Origin: a virus
IMG/VR virus record: IMGVR_UViG_3300022890_000014
Span: 62,001-126,000 of that record
Length of the DNA: 64,000 nt
Direction: 5' to 3' (one strand)
The notes under the pieces are model-generated. The model saw only the letters and a list, made by a program, of their open reading frames with translations. It was not told where the DNA came from and ran no database searches. Of this stretch, positions 33,829 through 41,847 are shown piece by piece; within the stretch, counting starts at the first letter, position 1, and each line of letters opens with the position of its first letter. Both the position numbers and the translations under genes were made by a program.

Positions 33829-34472
33829 CATACGACACTTCAGTTAGTCCGGCCTTTATTGGCATCTCAGGAATCATAGGCGTTGGAAAATCAACACTAA
33901 CCAAAGCTCTATCAAAGAGACTTGGTATTCCTGCGCACTATGAGCCAGTAGAGGATAATGAATACCTCAAAGACTTTTACAAAGATCCAGCCAGGTATTC
34001 TTTCTCAATGCAGATCTATCTTCTCTCACGGAGGTTTGAGCAGCATCAAAGAATTATCTGGTCTGGTCTTGGTGGTATTCAGGACCGGACTATCTACGAA
34101 GATACCGTATTCGCATCCATGCTAAAAAAAGATGGCCTCATGAGTGAGAGAGACTATGAGTGCTATGCTAGACTGTTCAAGAACATGGCTAACTTCATGT
34201 GTAAGCCAAGCCTAATCATCCATCTAGATGCAGCACCAGAAGAAGCCATATCAAGAGCAAGGCAAAGAAATCGTGAAGCAGAGAGCACTCTGTCTCTTGA
34301 GTACATGACAAAGTTGTATAATGAATATCAGGTGTTCATTAATGAGATTAGCGAGTCGATCAAAGTCATAAGAGTCAACTGGGGAATATCATCACTAGAG
34401 ACAACAGATACGGTCGCAGACAAGATTCTCAAAGCTCTTGACCAAAAAACACTAAACAATATGGTGAAGTAA
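33825..34472 (+). CDS. Deoxynucleoside kinase
   Basis: A 215-residue protein of the dNK/dGK/dAK family. It shows a P-loop, GIIGVGKST (16-24), an EPVEDNEYL substrate-binding segment, and QDRTIYEDTVFA corresponding to the DRS motif. RARQRNREAE is a lid with several Arg. It phosphorylates deoxynucleosides to monophosphates and would work with the thymidylate-kinase-like protein to raise the dNTP pool. The ATG overlaps the stop of the small upstream frame. Confidence 0.9.
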   Translation: MTYDTSVSPAFIGISGIIGVGKSTLTKALSKRLGIPAHYEPVEDNEYLKDFYKDPARYSFSMQIYLLSRRFEQHQRIIWSGLGGIQDRTIYEDTVFASMLKKDGLMSERDYECYARLFKNMANFMCKPSLIIHLDAAPEEAISRARQRNREAESTLSLEYMTKLYNEYQVFINEISESIKVIRVNWGISSLETTDTVADKILKALDQKTLNNMVK

Positions 34473-34732
34473 TGTCTGATGTGAAAAAGACGATATATGC
34501 CGAAAATAATGCCGACACGTTCAACAGAATCGCAAGAGACAAAGATCAGAACCAAAACAGTGAGAGATTCAAGAAGAAAGATCCATATGGAAGGAAGTGG
34601 GACATCACCAACTACAAAGTTCATTACTGCGACATTGATTGCAAGATGAAGCTATACCTAAATGGCGCTGAAGTGGATCTTCCTAACAACACGAGAGAGC
34701 GATTCGCAACACATGTGAACGGAGCAGCATAA
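34472..34732 (+). CDS. Small hypothetical protein
   Basis: An 86-residue charged protein whose ATG overlaps the kinase stop (TAATG). No family is recognised. It is the last gene of the long plus-strand block. Confidence 0.7.
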   Translation: MSDVKKTIYAENNADTFNRIARDKDQNQNSERFKKKDPYGRKWDITNYKVHYCDIDCKMKLYLNGAEVDLPNNTRERFATHVNGAA

Positions 34733-34759
34733 AGAAAGCGCAGGTGCTTTCAGTACCGT

Positions 34760-35065
34760 TTAGTGCCATACAGTGGGTATCATTTCGATGCCCATTTTTT
34801 TATGAACATACAACGATACCATTCCCTCTACTGCTATCAACTGTCCAGAGCCGCACCACTCTGGAATTCTCGCTCTCTTTCCTTCTGCCTTTCTCATGCT
34901 CCGGAGTGCCCCTGCTGTTGTAATAACTATTGGTCTCTTCTGCCCAAACTTATCTATTCGCCATTTCACTACCGACACTGTATCTGAATGATTAATGATT
35001 TGATCAAGAAGATCATTTTCCTCTACAAGAATGTCCTTTACTTCTCTCATGATAACTTTACTCAT
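34760..35065 (-). CDS. Small hypothetical protein
   Basis: A 101-residue protein with start ATG at 35065 behind AGAGGTGAGTT. The middle (VSVVKWRIDKFGQKRPIVITTAG) looks beta-rich. No family is recognised. Its leader GAGGTGAGTT-ATG is shared with the next minus gene upstream. Confidence 0.65.
   Translation of the reverse strand: MSKVIMREVKDILVEENDLLDQIINHSDTVSVVKWRIDKFGQKRPIVITTAGALRSMRKAEGKRARIPEWCGSGQLIAVEGMVSLYVHKKMGIEMIPTVWH
34774..34801 (+). terminator. Intrinsic terminator within a convergent gene
   Basis: GGGTATC (34775-34781) pairs with GATGCCC (34787-34793) around ATTTC, followed by A and seven T. It ends the plus-strand block while lying inside the 3' coding end of the minus gene at 34760. 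Confidence 0.82.
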
Positions 35066-35143
35066 AACTCACCTCTGCGTTACGAACTTTTTTTAGATAA
35101 GCGAAGCAGAGTGCTACACGTCTCTATTGGTCTTATACTCATA

Positions 35144-35189
35144 TGCGTAAGCCTTACGCAAGTAATATTTACATGATATTTCTTACGCA
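35144..35189. repeat. Composite palindrome element (minus orientation)
   Basis: It contains the perfect palindrome 35145-35159 (central C) plus half-site CTTACGCA at 35182-35189. On the minus strand it reads as a shorter version of the element at 15967-16023, lacking one 11-base unit. Confidence 0.8.
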
Positions 35190-35336
35190 TGAAGTTAATT
35201 CTAGAAAGAACGCACGAATGCGCTCTAGTTGTCTTCCCACCTCTTCTTTTAACCATTCAGCACCAAAACACGTAGACTTGTATAATTTAGACACTAGCGA
35301 TTTTGGGTCCACGAATACTATTTTAACATTTCTCAT
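35169..35336 (-). CDS. Small hypothetical protein, 55 residues
   Basis: ATG at 35336 follows AGAGGTGAGTT, the same leader as the gene at 35065. The 55-residue product begins MRNVKIVFVDP and is helical toward its end. The last codons (SCVRNIM-stop) fall within the composite palindrome element. An extended -10 motif lies at 35376-35384. Confidence 0.55.
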   Translation of the reverse strand: MRNVKIVFVDPKSLVSKLYKSTCFGAEWLKEEVGRQLERIRAFFLELTSCVRNIM

Positions 35337-35375
35337 AACTCACCTCTATTGTTGTGATTAATTAGAACTATCATT

Positions 35376-35384
35376 CTTATACCA
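35376..35384 (-). promoter_or_regulatory. Extended -10 promoter motif TGGTATAAG
   Basis: Minus-strand TGGTATAAG lies 40 bases before the ATG at 35336. Confidence 0.5.
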
Positions 35385-35406
35385 ATATAATAAATAAAAA
35401 TAGTTC

Positions 35407-35435
35407 TTGACATCCATCTTGATATGATGTATACT
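35407..35435 (+). promoter_or_regulatory. Near-consensus sigma-70 promoter
   Basis: TTGACA (35407-35412) and TATACT (35430-35435) are separated by 17 bases. It is the best promoter I found in the window and drives the ribbon-helix-helix gene at 35477. Confidence 0.8.
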
Positions 35436-35476
35436 GTTAATCAAAGATCATAAAACACTGTAAGGAGTGATGCGAT

Positions 35477-35692
35477 ATGGGAAACAAATGGGGCGGTAAA
35501 AGAAAAGGTTCTGGCAGACCACTAGGAAGCGTTTCAGGGAATAAGAAGAAAGAGATAATATCTTTCAGGGTTGATGATGATGTGTACGAGCAATTGTCGG
35601 AACTAGGAAAGAAGAAGGGTGTGTCAGAAAACATAGTCTCTAGGGATATTATAAAATCAACACTAGTTAAGTTCAAGCTTGCTGGTGCGTAA
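35477..35692 (+). CDS. Ribbon-helix-helix DNA-binding protein with AT-hook-like N-terminus
   Basis: A 71-residue basic protein. GGKRKGSGRP (6-15) resembles an AT-hook or the N-terminal arm of phage and plasmid regulators. ISFRVDDDVYEQLSEL followed by GVSENIVSRDIIKSTL (about 28-63) is a ribbon-helix-helix fold with the DNA-contacting strand at 28-32. RHH proteins bind palindromic or repeated operators as dimers. It has a near-consensus promoter and starts behind AAGGAG. Its stop is the TAA of a palindrome copy, so it is a second candidate reader of the repeat. Confidence 0.8.
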   Translation: MGNKWGGKRKGSGRPLGSVSGNKKKEIISFRVDDDVYEQLSELGKKKGVSENIVSRDIIKSTLVKFKLAGA

Positions 35693-35701
35693 GGCTTACG
35701 C
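35687..35701. repeat. Palindrome copy, perfect; stop-start module
   Basis: Perfect core with central G. It provides GCG-TAA for the RHH gene, and GCGTAAGGCTTACGCAATG then runs into the next ATG at 35703 with AAGG as the only ribosome binding core. Confidence 0.95.
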
Positions 35702-35702
35702 A

Positions 35703-36029
35703 ATGACTACATTAGAAGAAATTAAGAAATCCCATCCAGAAGTAGAATCAAAACTTGACTGTCAGTACGGGCAGTATCTCGGAGTAACAGCAGAAAGATG
35801 GAAGCAAGCTAAAGATGTCTACCTAGCAGAGATACTTACTGGACATCACAGCAACGATAAAATTAGTACATGGAAGGCAAGAGACCTAGTCAAGTCTGCA
35901 TTGAACTTTGAGCCGAAAGGAATTTGCAGCACTTACGAAGAAGATGACGAGATTTTTATGGAGGATGAGTTTTCTGGAAATGAGCTTAGAGGTGCATATC
36001 TTTCAGGAATACTTAGTGTCACTAAATAG
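35703..36029 (+). CDS. Hypothetical protein
   Basis: ATG at 35703 begins one base after the palindrome core; an earlier in-frame start lies inside the RHH gene. The 108-residue product is helical and acidic. No family is recognised. Confidence 0.7.
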   Translation: MTTLEEIKKSHPEVESKLDCQYGQYLGVTAERWKQAKDVYLAEILTGHHSNDKISTWKARDLVKSALNFEPKGICSTYEEDDEIFMEDEFSGNELRGAYLSGILSVTK

Positions 36030-36046
36030 TTAATTGGAGAAAGTCT

Positions 36047-36718
36047 ATGAAAGAAGATCTAAACAAGTATGTGGCGCAAGCAGAACCTTACGACTTTACT
36101 ATACAGAACAGAGTAGCGTATCATAAGAATCAAGCGTACTATGTCATAGTATCGAAAGAGAAAGGTTCACATCCTAAGATATGGAGAAACATAGCATTCA
36201 CAGATGATATTATGGCTCAACTATTCTTTGACCAAGAAGCATTCGCTATACCATCAGTGTTTATGCCAAATAGGTATTCAATAGAGAGAATTCATAATCG
36301 AAGAATGGAAGAGTCCAAGGATATTGTAATATACGATTACCCGAAAGAACTCAATTTAGTTATGAATGCTGGGTTCGATGGTATGGGTATCAGTGTGAAG
36401 ATGAAGATTCACCGTGGGGACAATGCGGATACAGTATATTATACAGGAAGATTCTTCACGCTTGGCTTCGGTGAAAACAACGAAGTCATGAATATGAATG
36501 ATAACTTTGATGAGGATGACTGTGAGAAGCAAGACAGAATGATAGAATCCCAGAGTCAGATGTTTGGCATACGACTTAGACCAGGGTGCTTTTCTCCTGA
36601 AAGAAAGTCATACATATCTATGAGAGCAGATGGTATTCCTGGGTTGTGGTATATATCTATAGGAGAAAGAAGAGAAAAGCTTAGAGATAGAATGAGGGTT
36701 TATCGAGAGAAACTTTAG
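36047..36718 (+). CDS. Hypothetical protein
   Basis: A 223-residue protein starting behind TTGGAGAAAGTCT. Mixed alpha/beta, no motif recognised. It is the last plus-strand gene before the virion block converges on it. Confidence 0.78.
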   Translation: MKEDLNKYVAQAEPYDFTIQNRVAYHKNQAYYVIVSKEKGSHPKIWRNIAFTDDIMAQLFFDQEAFAIPSVFMPNRYSIERIHNRRMEESKDIVIYDYPKELNLVMNAGFDGMGISVKMKIHRGDNADTVYYTGRFFTLGFGENNEVMNMNDNFDEDDCEKQDRMIESQSQMFGIRLRPGCFSPERKSYISMRADGIPGLWYISIGERREKLRDRMRVYREKL

Positions 36719-36721
36719 TAT

Positions 36722-36736
36722 GCGTAAGGCTTACGC
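36722..36736. repeat. Palindrome copy, perfect
   Basis: Perfect core with central G, at the convergent junction between plus and minus gene blocks. Confidence 0.95.
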
Positions 36737-36754
36737 ACTAGTCGCTCATTGGTT

Positions 36755-36823
36755 TTACACTATGTTTATTCCGCAGTTGATAATGCCTAGGGCTTCTTTT
36801 GTTAATACTACTATGTCAGTCAT
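36755..36823 (-). CDS. Possible 22-residue ORF
   Basis: ATG at 36823 follows TGAGGCCGTC and gives MTDIVVLTKEALGIINCGIN-type sequence ending in TAA. It is the distal end of the virion operon. Only the binding site supports it. Confidence 0.25.
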   Translation of the reverse strand: MTDIVVLTKEALGIINCGINIV

Positions 36824-36839
36824 GACGGCCTCATGTTTG

Positions 36840-37628
36840 TTAGGGAATGTACTCAACGCCTTGTTGGATGGTGAAATTGGAAAAGTCTACATCCGCGTTA
36901 ACCGCACCAATACCAAGTGCGGAAAGCTGGCAAAGACAGGGAACCCCAACTTGATCCATCGCCTGAAACCCACTGATTGCTACCCAGCTTGATTCTGATG
37001 GTGCAGGAGTCTCAGCACTAAGGGAATAGTATATCTGAACGAAATCACCGAGCAAGACTATCCGCACCCAGCACTCATGCACATTGGGCATTATGGTATT
37101 AACAAAACTGGCCCCTGCGTAGCTCTGCATATAGCTAGCAGTGTCCGAGGAGTTGCGAACTAGGGACGCTATTACTATATGACTACCGCTGACAGTGTTT
37201 GCTAGAGTGATTCTGTTCTGAGTGTTTGGGATTATGGAACTTATGTAGCATTGTACAGATATAGGTAAATAAGTAATAACTTTACTACTGAGTTCTGCAT
37301 AAGTAAATGGCGCACCTGCTACATCATAGATATGCAACCTGCTTGCAACTGCTGTGATAGTTGAACCTCCCGCAGTTGTCAGAGTCCAATCAGCATCAAG
37401 CAAAGCACCCGCCCCATCCACAATAGCCGACAGATCGTTTTCGTACCGGCCATCCAGTGCCATTTTCTTATCAGCACTTGCGCCAGTAGGAAACGAAGCT
37501 TTTTGGTCAGCGGTAAGGAATTGAGTATCACTGGCTAGCGCCACAGGGTCCGTGACATCTGCTGTATTGGGATATGAAGCTTTTTGGTCAGCAGATAAGG
37601 AGGAATATAGTGTGCTTATCTTTGTCAT
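36840..37628 (-). CDS. Fibre-like virion protein, tandem paralogue 1
   Basis: A 262-residue protein, one of four tandem paralogues. The N-terminal part has two copies of a DQKASxP...PLALASD...LT repeat where the others have three. A shared core LDGRYENDLSAxVDGAGALLDxxW follows, then a beta-rich domain of about 150 residues that looks like a concanavalin-type sandwich and ends QQGVEYIP. It is closest to the fourth paralogue. Surface exposure on the tail or capsid is inferred from context. Start follows AGGAGGCTACC. Confidence 0.75.
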   Translation of the reverse strand: MTKISTLYSSLSADQKASYPNTADVTDPVALASDTQFLTADQKASFPTGASADKKMALDGRYENDLSAIVDGAGALLDADWTLTTAGGSTITAVASRLHIYDVAGAPFTYAELSSKVITYLPISVQCYISSIIPNTQNRITLANTVSGSHIVIASLVRNSSDTASYMQSYAGASFVNTIMPNVHECWVRIVLLGDFVQIYYSLSAETPAPSESSWVAISGFQAMDQVGVPCLCQLSALGIGAVNADVDFSNFTIQQGVEYIP

Positions 37629-37637
37629 GGTAGCCTC

Positions 37638-38531
37638 CTATGGTACGTACTGTACGCTACGCTGGATGGTTAAATTTGAGAAGGCATATGTAGACGCTAA
37701 AGCAACTGGACCTTGCAACATCAGGTTGAAATAAGATGGAGTCATGATACTTGACACTGTTTGCGGAGCAACAGTTATCTTGATCCAGTCGGATTCCGAA
37801 GGAGGATCTGTCTCTAGGTTGGTAGAATAATAACCCTGTGCAATCCCACCTAGGAGAACTGTCCTCAACCAACATCCCATGGCAGGTGCGCCATAAACTA
37901 TAGTATTTACCCCTGTAACGGTGCTTGCCACGAAAAACCCTCCGGCTAGATTACCATACTGCAAAATTACTTTGTTTGCTATAGCCGTACCTGCAAATGA
38001 ATTTAGATAGGCCCAAGCATACGAACCCAACACAGGAGCCGCAGAGTACATATATAGTTGCATCGATATTGGCAAATAATCAAAAGTCGGGCTATTTAAA
38101 GTCAGTCTCGGTAGACCTGCCCCCGCTCCGTGATGGAGTTGAAGCCTATTCGCAACGGTTGTGATAGTGGAACCAACGGGGACGTATAAACTCCAATCAG
38201 GATCAAGCAATGCCCCTGCTGCGTCCACGACAGCCGACAAATCATTCTCGTATCTCCCATCCAGCATGATCTGATTGTCAGCATCAGCAGTGGCCGGAAA
38301 GCTCGCCTTCTGATCCGCTGTCGCAAATCTAGCATCACTGGCCAATGCCAGCGGATTTGCTAAGTTAGCACCTACGGGAAAAGAGGCTGCTTGTGCAGCC
38401 GTAAGTATTTTGCTATTGCTCTTGATAGTCAACGGGTCTAGTGGTCCAGCGCCGTCTGGGAATGCGGCAACCTGATCAGCAGTAAGCCCGTTGGCTATTA
38501 ACAGATATTCTTTACCATTTGTTCGAGACAT
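37638..38531 (-). CDS. Fibre-like virion protein, tandem paralogue 2
   Basis: A 297-residue member of the four-gene family with three N-terminal ADQxASFP repeats, the LDGRYENDLSAVVDAAG core and a beta-rich C-terminal domain ending QRSVQYVP. The C-terminal half is closer to paralogue 3 (shared SDWxxI...QTVSS...TP) than to 1 and 4. The variable loops of the sandwich differ most, as expected for a receptor- or glycan-binding surface. Confidence 0.75.
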   Translation of the reverse strand: MSRTNGKEYLLIANGLTADQVAAFPDGAGPLDPLTIKSNSKILTAAQAASFPVGANLANPLALASDARFATADQKASFPATADADNQIMLDGRYENDLSAVVDAAGALLDPDWSLYVPVGSTITTVANRLQLHHGAGAGLPRLTLNSPTFDYLPISMQLYMYSAAPVLGSYAWAYLNSFAGTAIANKVILQYGNLAGGFFVASTVTGVNTIVYGAPAMGCWLRTVLLGGIAQGYYSTNLETDPPSESDWIKITVAPQTVSSIMTPSYFNLMLQGPVALASTYAFSNLTIQRSVQYVP

Positions 38532-38544
38532 GTCTTTTCCTTAT

Positions 38545-38559
38545 GCGTAAGGCTTACGC
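38545..38559. repeat. Palindrome copy, perfect
   Basis: Perfect core with central G, between paralogues 2 and 3. Confidence 0.95.
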
Positions 38560-38566
38560 ACTAAGA

Positions 38567-39436
38567 TTATGGGACGTACTTGACGCCCTGCTGGACGGTT
38601 AGATTGGAAAAGTCAAACGTAGAAGCTACACCAACTCCATTTGTAGTATAGAATCTAAGTCTAAATGGAGTCACAAGTGAGCTTACTGTTTGGAATGTAT
38701 TTATAGCTGTCCAGTCACTTTCTGATGGAGGATCGGCTTCCAGATTGGTGGAATAAAAAACTTGTAGTTTCCCACCTAGTAAAACTAATCTTAACCAACA
38801 ACCTGAAACAAGAGCTATATTAGTAGATACAAGTGTTGCACCCACGTAACTGTTAATTTCACTATTTCCACCAGCATCTCTACCTAATGCTACAGATACT
38901 AAATTTGCTGCTGTTACTGGTGATGCTAATTCGATAGCTGCTTCGGTTTCATTTACAGGGATGACTGAGTTGACGTATGCCTGTACGGAGATAGGAAGGT
39001 ATCCAAAAATAGGGCTATTAAGAGTGGCGACTGGCTCACCAGCGCCAGCATCTCGAAATATCCGAAACCTACCACCGACATTAGTTAGTGATGTATTAGC
39101 AATTGCTGTTTTAGTCCAGTTTACATCTGTCTCTGCTGTGGATAAATCATCTACATACAATCCGCTCAATGCCAACTGTTCATCAGCATCAACTCCTGTG
39201 GGGATACTTGCTTTCTCATCAGATGTTAGAAAACTAGAATCACTAGCTAAAGCTACAGGATTTATACCACTAGCCAATACTGGGATTGATGCTTTCTGAT
39301 CTGCTGTGAGTATTTCGCCATCGCTCTCTAGCAATAATGGATCTGCTGCGCTTGCCCCTGTTGGGACTGACGCAATCTGGCTAGGAGTAAGCCCGTTGAC
39401 TACATCGCTATACTCTATGCCGTCTGTTCTTGACAT
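38567..39436 (-). CDS. Fibre-like virion protein, tandem paralogue 3
   Basis: A 289-residue member of the family with three N-terminal repeats (SQIASVP, DQKASIP, DEKASIP). The core is altered to LSGLYVDDLSTAETDVNW. The beta-rich C-terminal domain ends QQGVKYVP. The start and N-terminus MSRTDGIEYSD match paralogue 2 (MSRTNGKEY). Confidence 0.75.
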   Translation of the reverse strand: MSRTDGIEYSDVVNGLTPSQIASVPTGASAADPLLLESDGEILTADQKASIPVLASGINPVALASDSSFLTSDEKASIPTGVDADEQLALSGLYVDDLSTAETDVNWTKTAIANTSLTNVGGRFRIFRDAGAGEPVATLNSPIFGYLPISVQAYVNSVIPVNETEAAIELASPVTAANLVSVALGRDAGGNSEINSYVGATLVSTNIALVSGCWLRLVLLGGKLQVFYSTNLEADPPSESDWTAINTFQTVSSLVTPFRLRFYTTNGVGVASTFDFSNLTVQQGVKYVP

Positions 39437-39482
39437 GACTTTTCCTTTTGGAGATATTGTTTACGTTGTTGCGACATAGTAT

Positions 39483-40370
39483 TTAAGGGATATATTCTAC
39501 TCCGTGCTGGACTTTAAGATTTGAAAAGTCAGTTCTTGCATTTAGACCACCTAAGCCCAATGCTGAAAGTTGCAAGAAAGAAGGTGTTCCAACTCGGTCC
39601 ATTGCCTGGAAACCATTAACTGATGTCCAGTCAGATTCAGAAGGAGGATTAGATTCTATATTAGTCGAGTAATACATCTGCACTGAATCTCCAAGAAGAA
39701 CTAATCTTAACCAACATTCATAAATGTTAGCTATAGCTGTGCTAACAAGTGAGCTACCTGCATAGCTTTGTATAGTGCTGATAGTATCAATAGTGTTTCT
39801 GTCTAGAAAAATTCTTGCCAATATAGTACCTGTGCTTGAGTATAACCCTAAACTAGATTGCGTTCCACCTGCCGCTATTACAGAACTTACATAGCATTGA
39901 ATAGCGATAGGTAAATAATTAAAGACTGGAGTACTGAGAGTTGCAGATGTTAGAGGCAGTGCCGTTATATCATAAAGACGCAGCCTGTTTGCAACAGTGA
40001 TGATTGTTGATCCACCAGCAGTAGATAGAGTCCAGTTCGGATCTAATAAAACCCCTGCACCATCCACGACAGCCGACAGATCATTTTCGTACTTGCCATC
40101 TAGCTCAAGCTGTTTGCTCGCACTAGCGCCAGTAGGAATACTGGCTTTCTCATCAGCCGTAAGGAATCTCGCGTCACTAGCTAATGCCAATGGATTTATA
40201 GCTGTCGCCAACGCAGGAATACTAGCAGCCTGATCTAGTGTGAGTATCTTTGGATTACTCTCAAGTATCAGTGGATTTACAGCAGTAGCCAGTGCTGGTA
40301 CGGATGCAACCTCATCAGGAGTAAGCCCAGTTGCTATGTCGCTGTACTCTTCTCCGCTTACTCTTCCCAT
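39483..40370 (-). CDS. Fibre-like virion protein, tandem paralogue 4
   Basis: A 295-residue member with three N-terminal repeats and the core LDGKYENDLSAVVDGAG. The C-terminal domain shares FQAMDRVGTPSFLQLSALG and QHGVEYIP with paralogue 1. The 1-4 and 2-3 similarity suggests a duplicated pair followed by rearrangement or gene conversion. Confidence 0.75.
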   Translation of the reverse strand: MGRVSGEEYSDIATGLTPDEVASVPALATAVNPLILESNPKILTLDQAASIPALATAINPLALASDARFLTADEKASIPTGASASKQLELDGKYENDLSAVVDGAGVLLDPNWTLSTAGGSTIITVANRLRLYDITALPLTSATLSTPVFNYLPIAIQCYVSSVIAAGGTQSSLGLYSSTGTILARIFLDRNTIDTISTIQSYAGSSLVSTAIANIYECWLRLVLLGDSVQMYYSTNIESNPPSESDWTSVNGFQAMDRVGTPSFLQLSALGLGGLNARTDFSNLKVQHGVEYIP

Positions 40371-40382
40371 GATATTTCCTCT

Positions 40383-40397
40383 GCGTAAGCCTTACGC
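40383..40397. repeat. Palindrome copy, perfect
   Basis: Perfect core with central C, between paralogue 4 and the upstream gene. Confidence 0.95.
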
Positions 40398-40428
40398 AAT
40401 GAAAGGTTTGCCTGATATGTCTTACTCA

Positions 40429-40884
40429 CTAACCAATAGTATCTTGCCACTTGATGTATATTGTTGCTTTGCATGCCACAGTAGTAACACCGATACTGGT
40501 AAGTTCAAGCTTGTCACCAACCATAAGAGTTGGCAATTCATCTCTTGTCTCATTGAACGAAAAATCGCCAGCAGCAGCCGCAGTAAGAAGGATGAATTCG
40601 TCTGCTCCACGGATTCTTTTTAGGACCCACGATGTTGTGCCAGCACCAAAGGTAAAGTCAATCTGTGTTACTTTGAGCGGCTTTGGATGTCCGAAAGTGA
40701 ACAGTCCTGCTCTGTCGTTAACAGAGTCATGAGGGACTTTGAATGTACCTTTATCGAATACACCAGCATCAGCATGACCTGCGGTGTCTTCATTTGTTGG
40801 TTGTAGTCCGTCAAAAACAATTCCTATGTCTAAGTTTTGTTCATAGGCAACTGGATACACACTGCCCATTATTCGTCTAGCCAT
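40429..40884 (-). CDS. Hypothetical virion protein
   Basis: A 151-residue beta-rich protein beginning MARRIMGSVYPVAYEQNLDI. It could be a small jelly-roll or tail decoration protein. The assignment to the virion rests on position between the fibre paralogues and the tail tube. Confidence 0.65.
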   Translation of the reverse strand: MARRIMGSVYPVAYEQNLDIGIVFDGLQPTNEDTAGHADAGVFDKGTFKVPHDSVNDRAGLFTFGHPKPLKVTQIDFTFGAGTTSWVLKRIRGADEFILLTAAAAGDFSFNETRDELPTLMVGDKLELTSIGVTTVACKATIYIKWQDTIG

Positions 40885-40889
40885 TATCT

Positions 40890-41243
40890 TTACCTATCTT
40901 GGTGAATGTTATACATCTTTAGGAGAGCACTCTTTAGTGAGTCAATTATCTCTTTTTTTTGCTCTTCTGTCAATTCGCCACGGGTCGGAAACATCACCTG
41001 ATAGCACTTTTTGCTGTTTGGTTCGCACACCATATCTCTATCATCGATAACTCTCACATGTATACCAGATCTAGAGCCAGATATAGTTTCTATTTGTTCA
41101 TTTGTAAAAAACGTTCCAGGCTCTTGCATTCTTTTAGTGAACCTTTGTGTCATAGGCAGACTGGATGCGTTTATAGGTGAGTTGCTTTCAATCCTGTCCA
41201 TAAACATTTGATTGTATTCTTCTGCGGTTTTTTCTTTACTCAT
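40890..41243 (-). CDS. Small hypothetical protein
   Basis: ATG at 41243 is chosen because TTTGGAGAAGATA precedes it. The 117-residue product is helical at both ends. No family is recognised. Its ATG overlaps the stop of an interrupted upstream frame (ATGAGTAA). Confidence 0.68.
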   Translation of the reverse strand: MSKEKTAEEYNQMFMDRIESNSPINASSLPMTQRFTKRMQEPGTFFTNEQIETISGSRSGIHVRVIDDRDMVCEPNSKKCYQVMFPTRGELTEEQKKEIIDSLKSALLKMYNIHQDR

Positions 41244-41469
41244 TATCTTCTCCAAATCTAACATTCTTTAGAGTGATAGATTTTCCAAGACTTCTGCCAC
41301 GTATAAACACACAGTTTTCAGATATTAGCATTTCAAAAATCTTTGTACTAAGATTTTACAGTCTCTCTTTTTCACTAACAGAAAAACTCTTAATCACACC
41401 AATCGGCATTGAGGGATCTACAACAACACCTATACCGTTGATTTCTTGATATTCTTTCTTGCTACTCAT
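41236..41469 (-). pseudogene. Small gene interrupted by in-frame TAA
   Basis: ATG at 41469 (behind AGGAGTGAGTG) opens a frame of 77 codons whose 38th codon is TAA (41358-41356). Both halves look coding: ...IKSFSVSEKERL before the stop, and IFEMLISENCVFIRGRSLGK after it. Its end overlaps the next start by the usual ATGAGTAA coupling. A nonsense mutation, two tiny genes (37 and 31 residues) or readthrough could explain it. Confidence 0.45.
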
Positions 41470-41782
41470 CACTCACTCCTGTATTGGAAAGATAGCGTAA
41501 AAGATTCTCTTCGTTTACATACTCCTTGCTATGAACAAAGATTCCGTTTATCTTTTCAACATTTACTATTTCTGCAATACTTGATGCCACTACGCGGTCG
41601 GTTATAAGACTTTTTATCATATGTGAACAACTATCCTCCTTGTAGTGTTTAAGGAAATCTTCTTCACTATAGCAAGATCCAGGCATAGGAATACCCATTG
41701 CAACCTTGCCTGTATCCCCTCTGTTAATTTTATTGTATGTAACTAGAATTAATAGATATGAAGATATGAAGTCATACTGCAC
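41462..41782 (-). CDS. Small hypothetical protein
   Basis: The longest frame starts with GTG at 41782, almost touching AGGAGT, which is too close for good initiation. ATG at 41698, behind AAGGTTGCA, would give 78 residues (MGIPMPGSCY...). The sequence is soluble and acidic, with no family recognised. It overlaps the interrupted frame at 41469. Confidence 0.6.
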   Translation of the reverse strand: MQYDFISSYLLILVTYNKINRGDTGKVAMGIPMPGSCYSEEDFLKHYKEDSCSHMIKSLITDRVVASSIAEIVNVEKINGIFVHSKEYVNEENLLRYLSNTGVSDE

Positions 41783-41847
41783 ACTCCTTTTGGTTATTGG
41801 TGTATACAGTATATCATGTTCTGGATGGAATACAAGAGGGGGATTTA

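Noticed and set aside
35080-35142. A 20-residue minus frame starting two bases after the palindrome
   Set aside because: Only the AAGG of the repeat supports it, the peptide has no recognisable features, and it may simply be leader sequence.
2684-36992. Frames beginning MRKPYA or MRKAYA (for example at 2684, 19947, 35143, 36720)
   Set aside because: These first residues are the palindrome read in another frame; better starts with GGAG-type binding sites lie downstream, or the whole frame overlaps a real gene.
33718-41469. Reassignment of TAA as a sense codon
   Set aside because: TAA ends many genes cleanly, including those ending in the palindrome; two local cases do not support a recoded genome.
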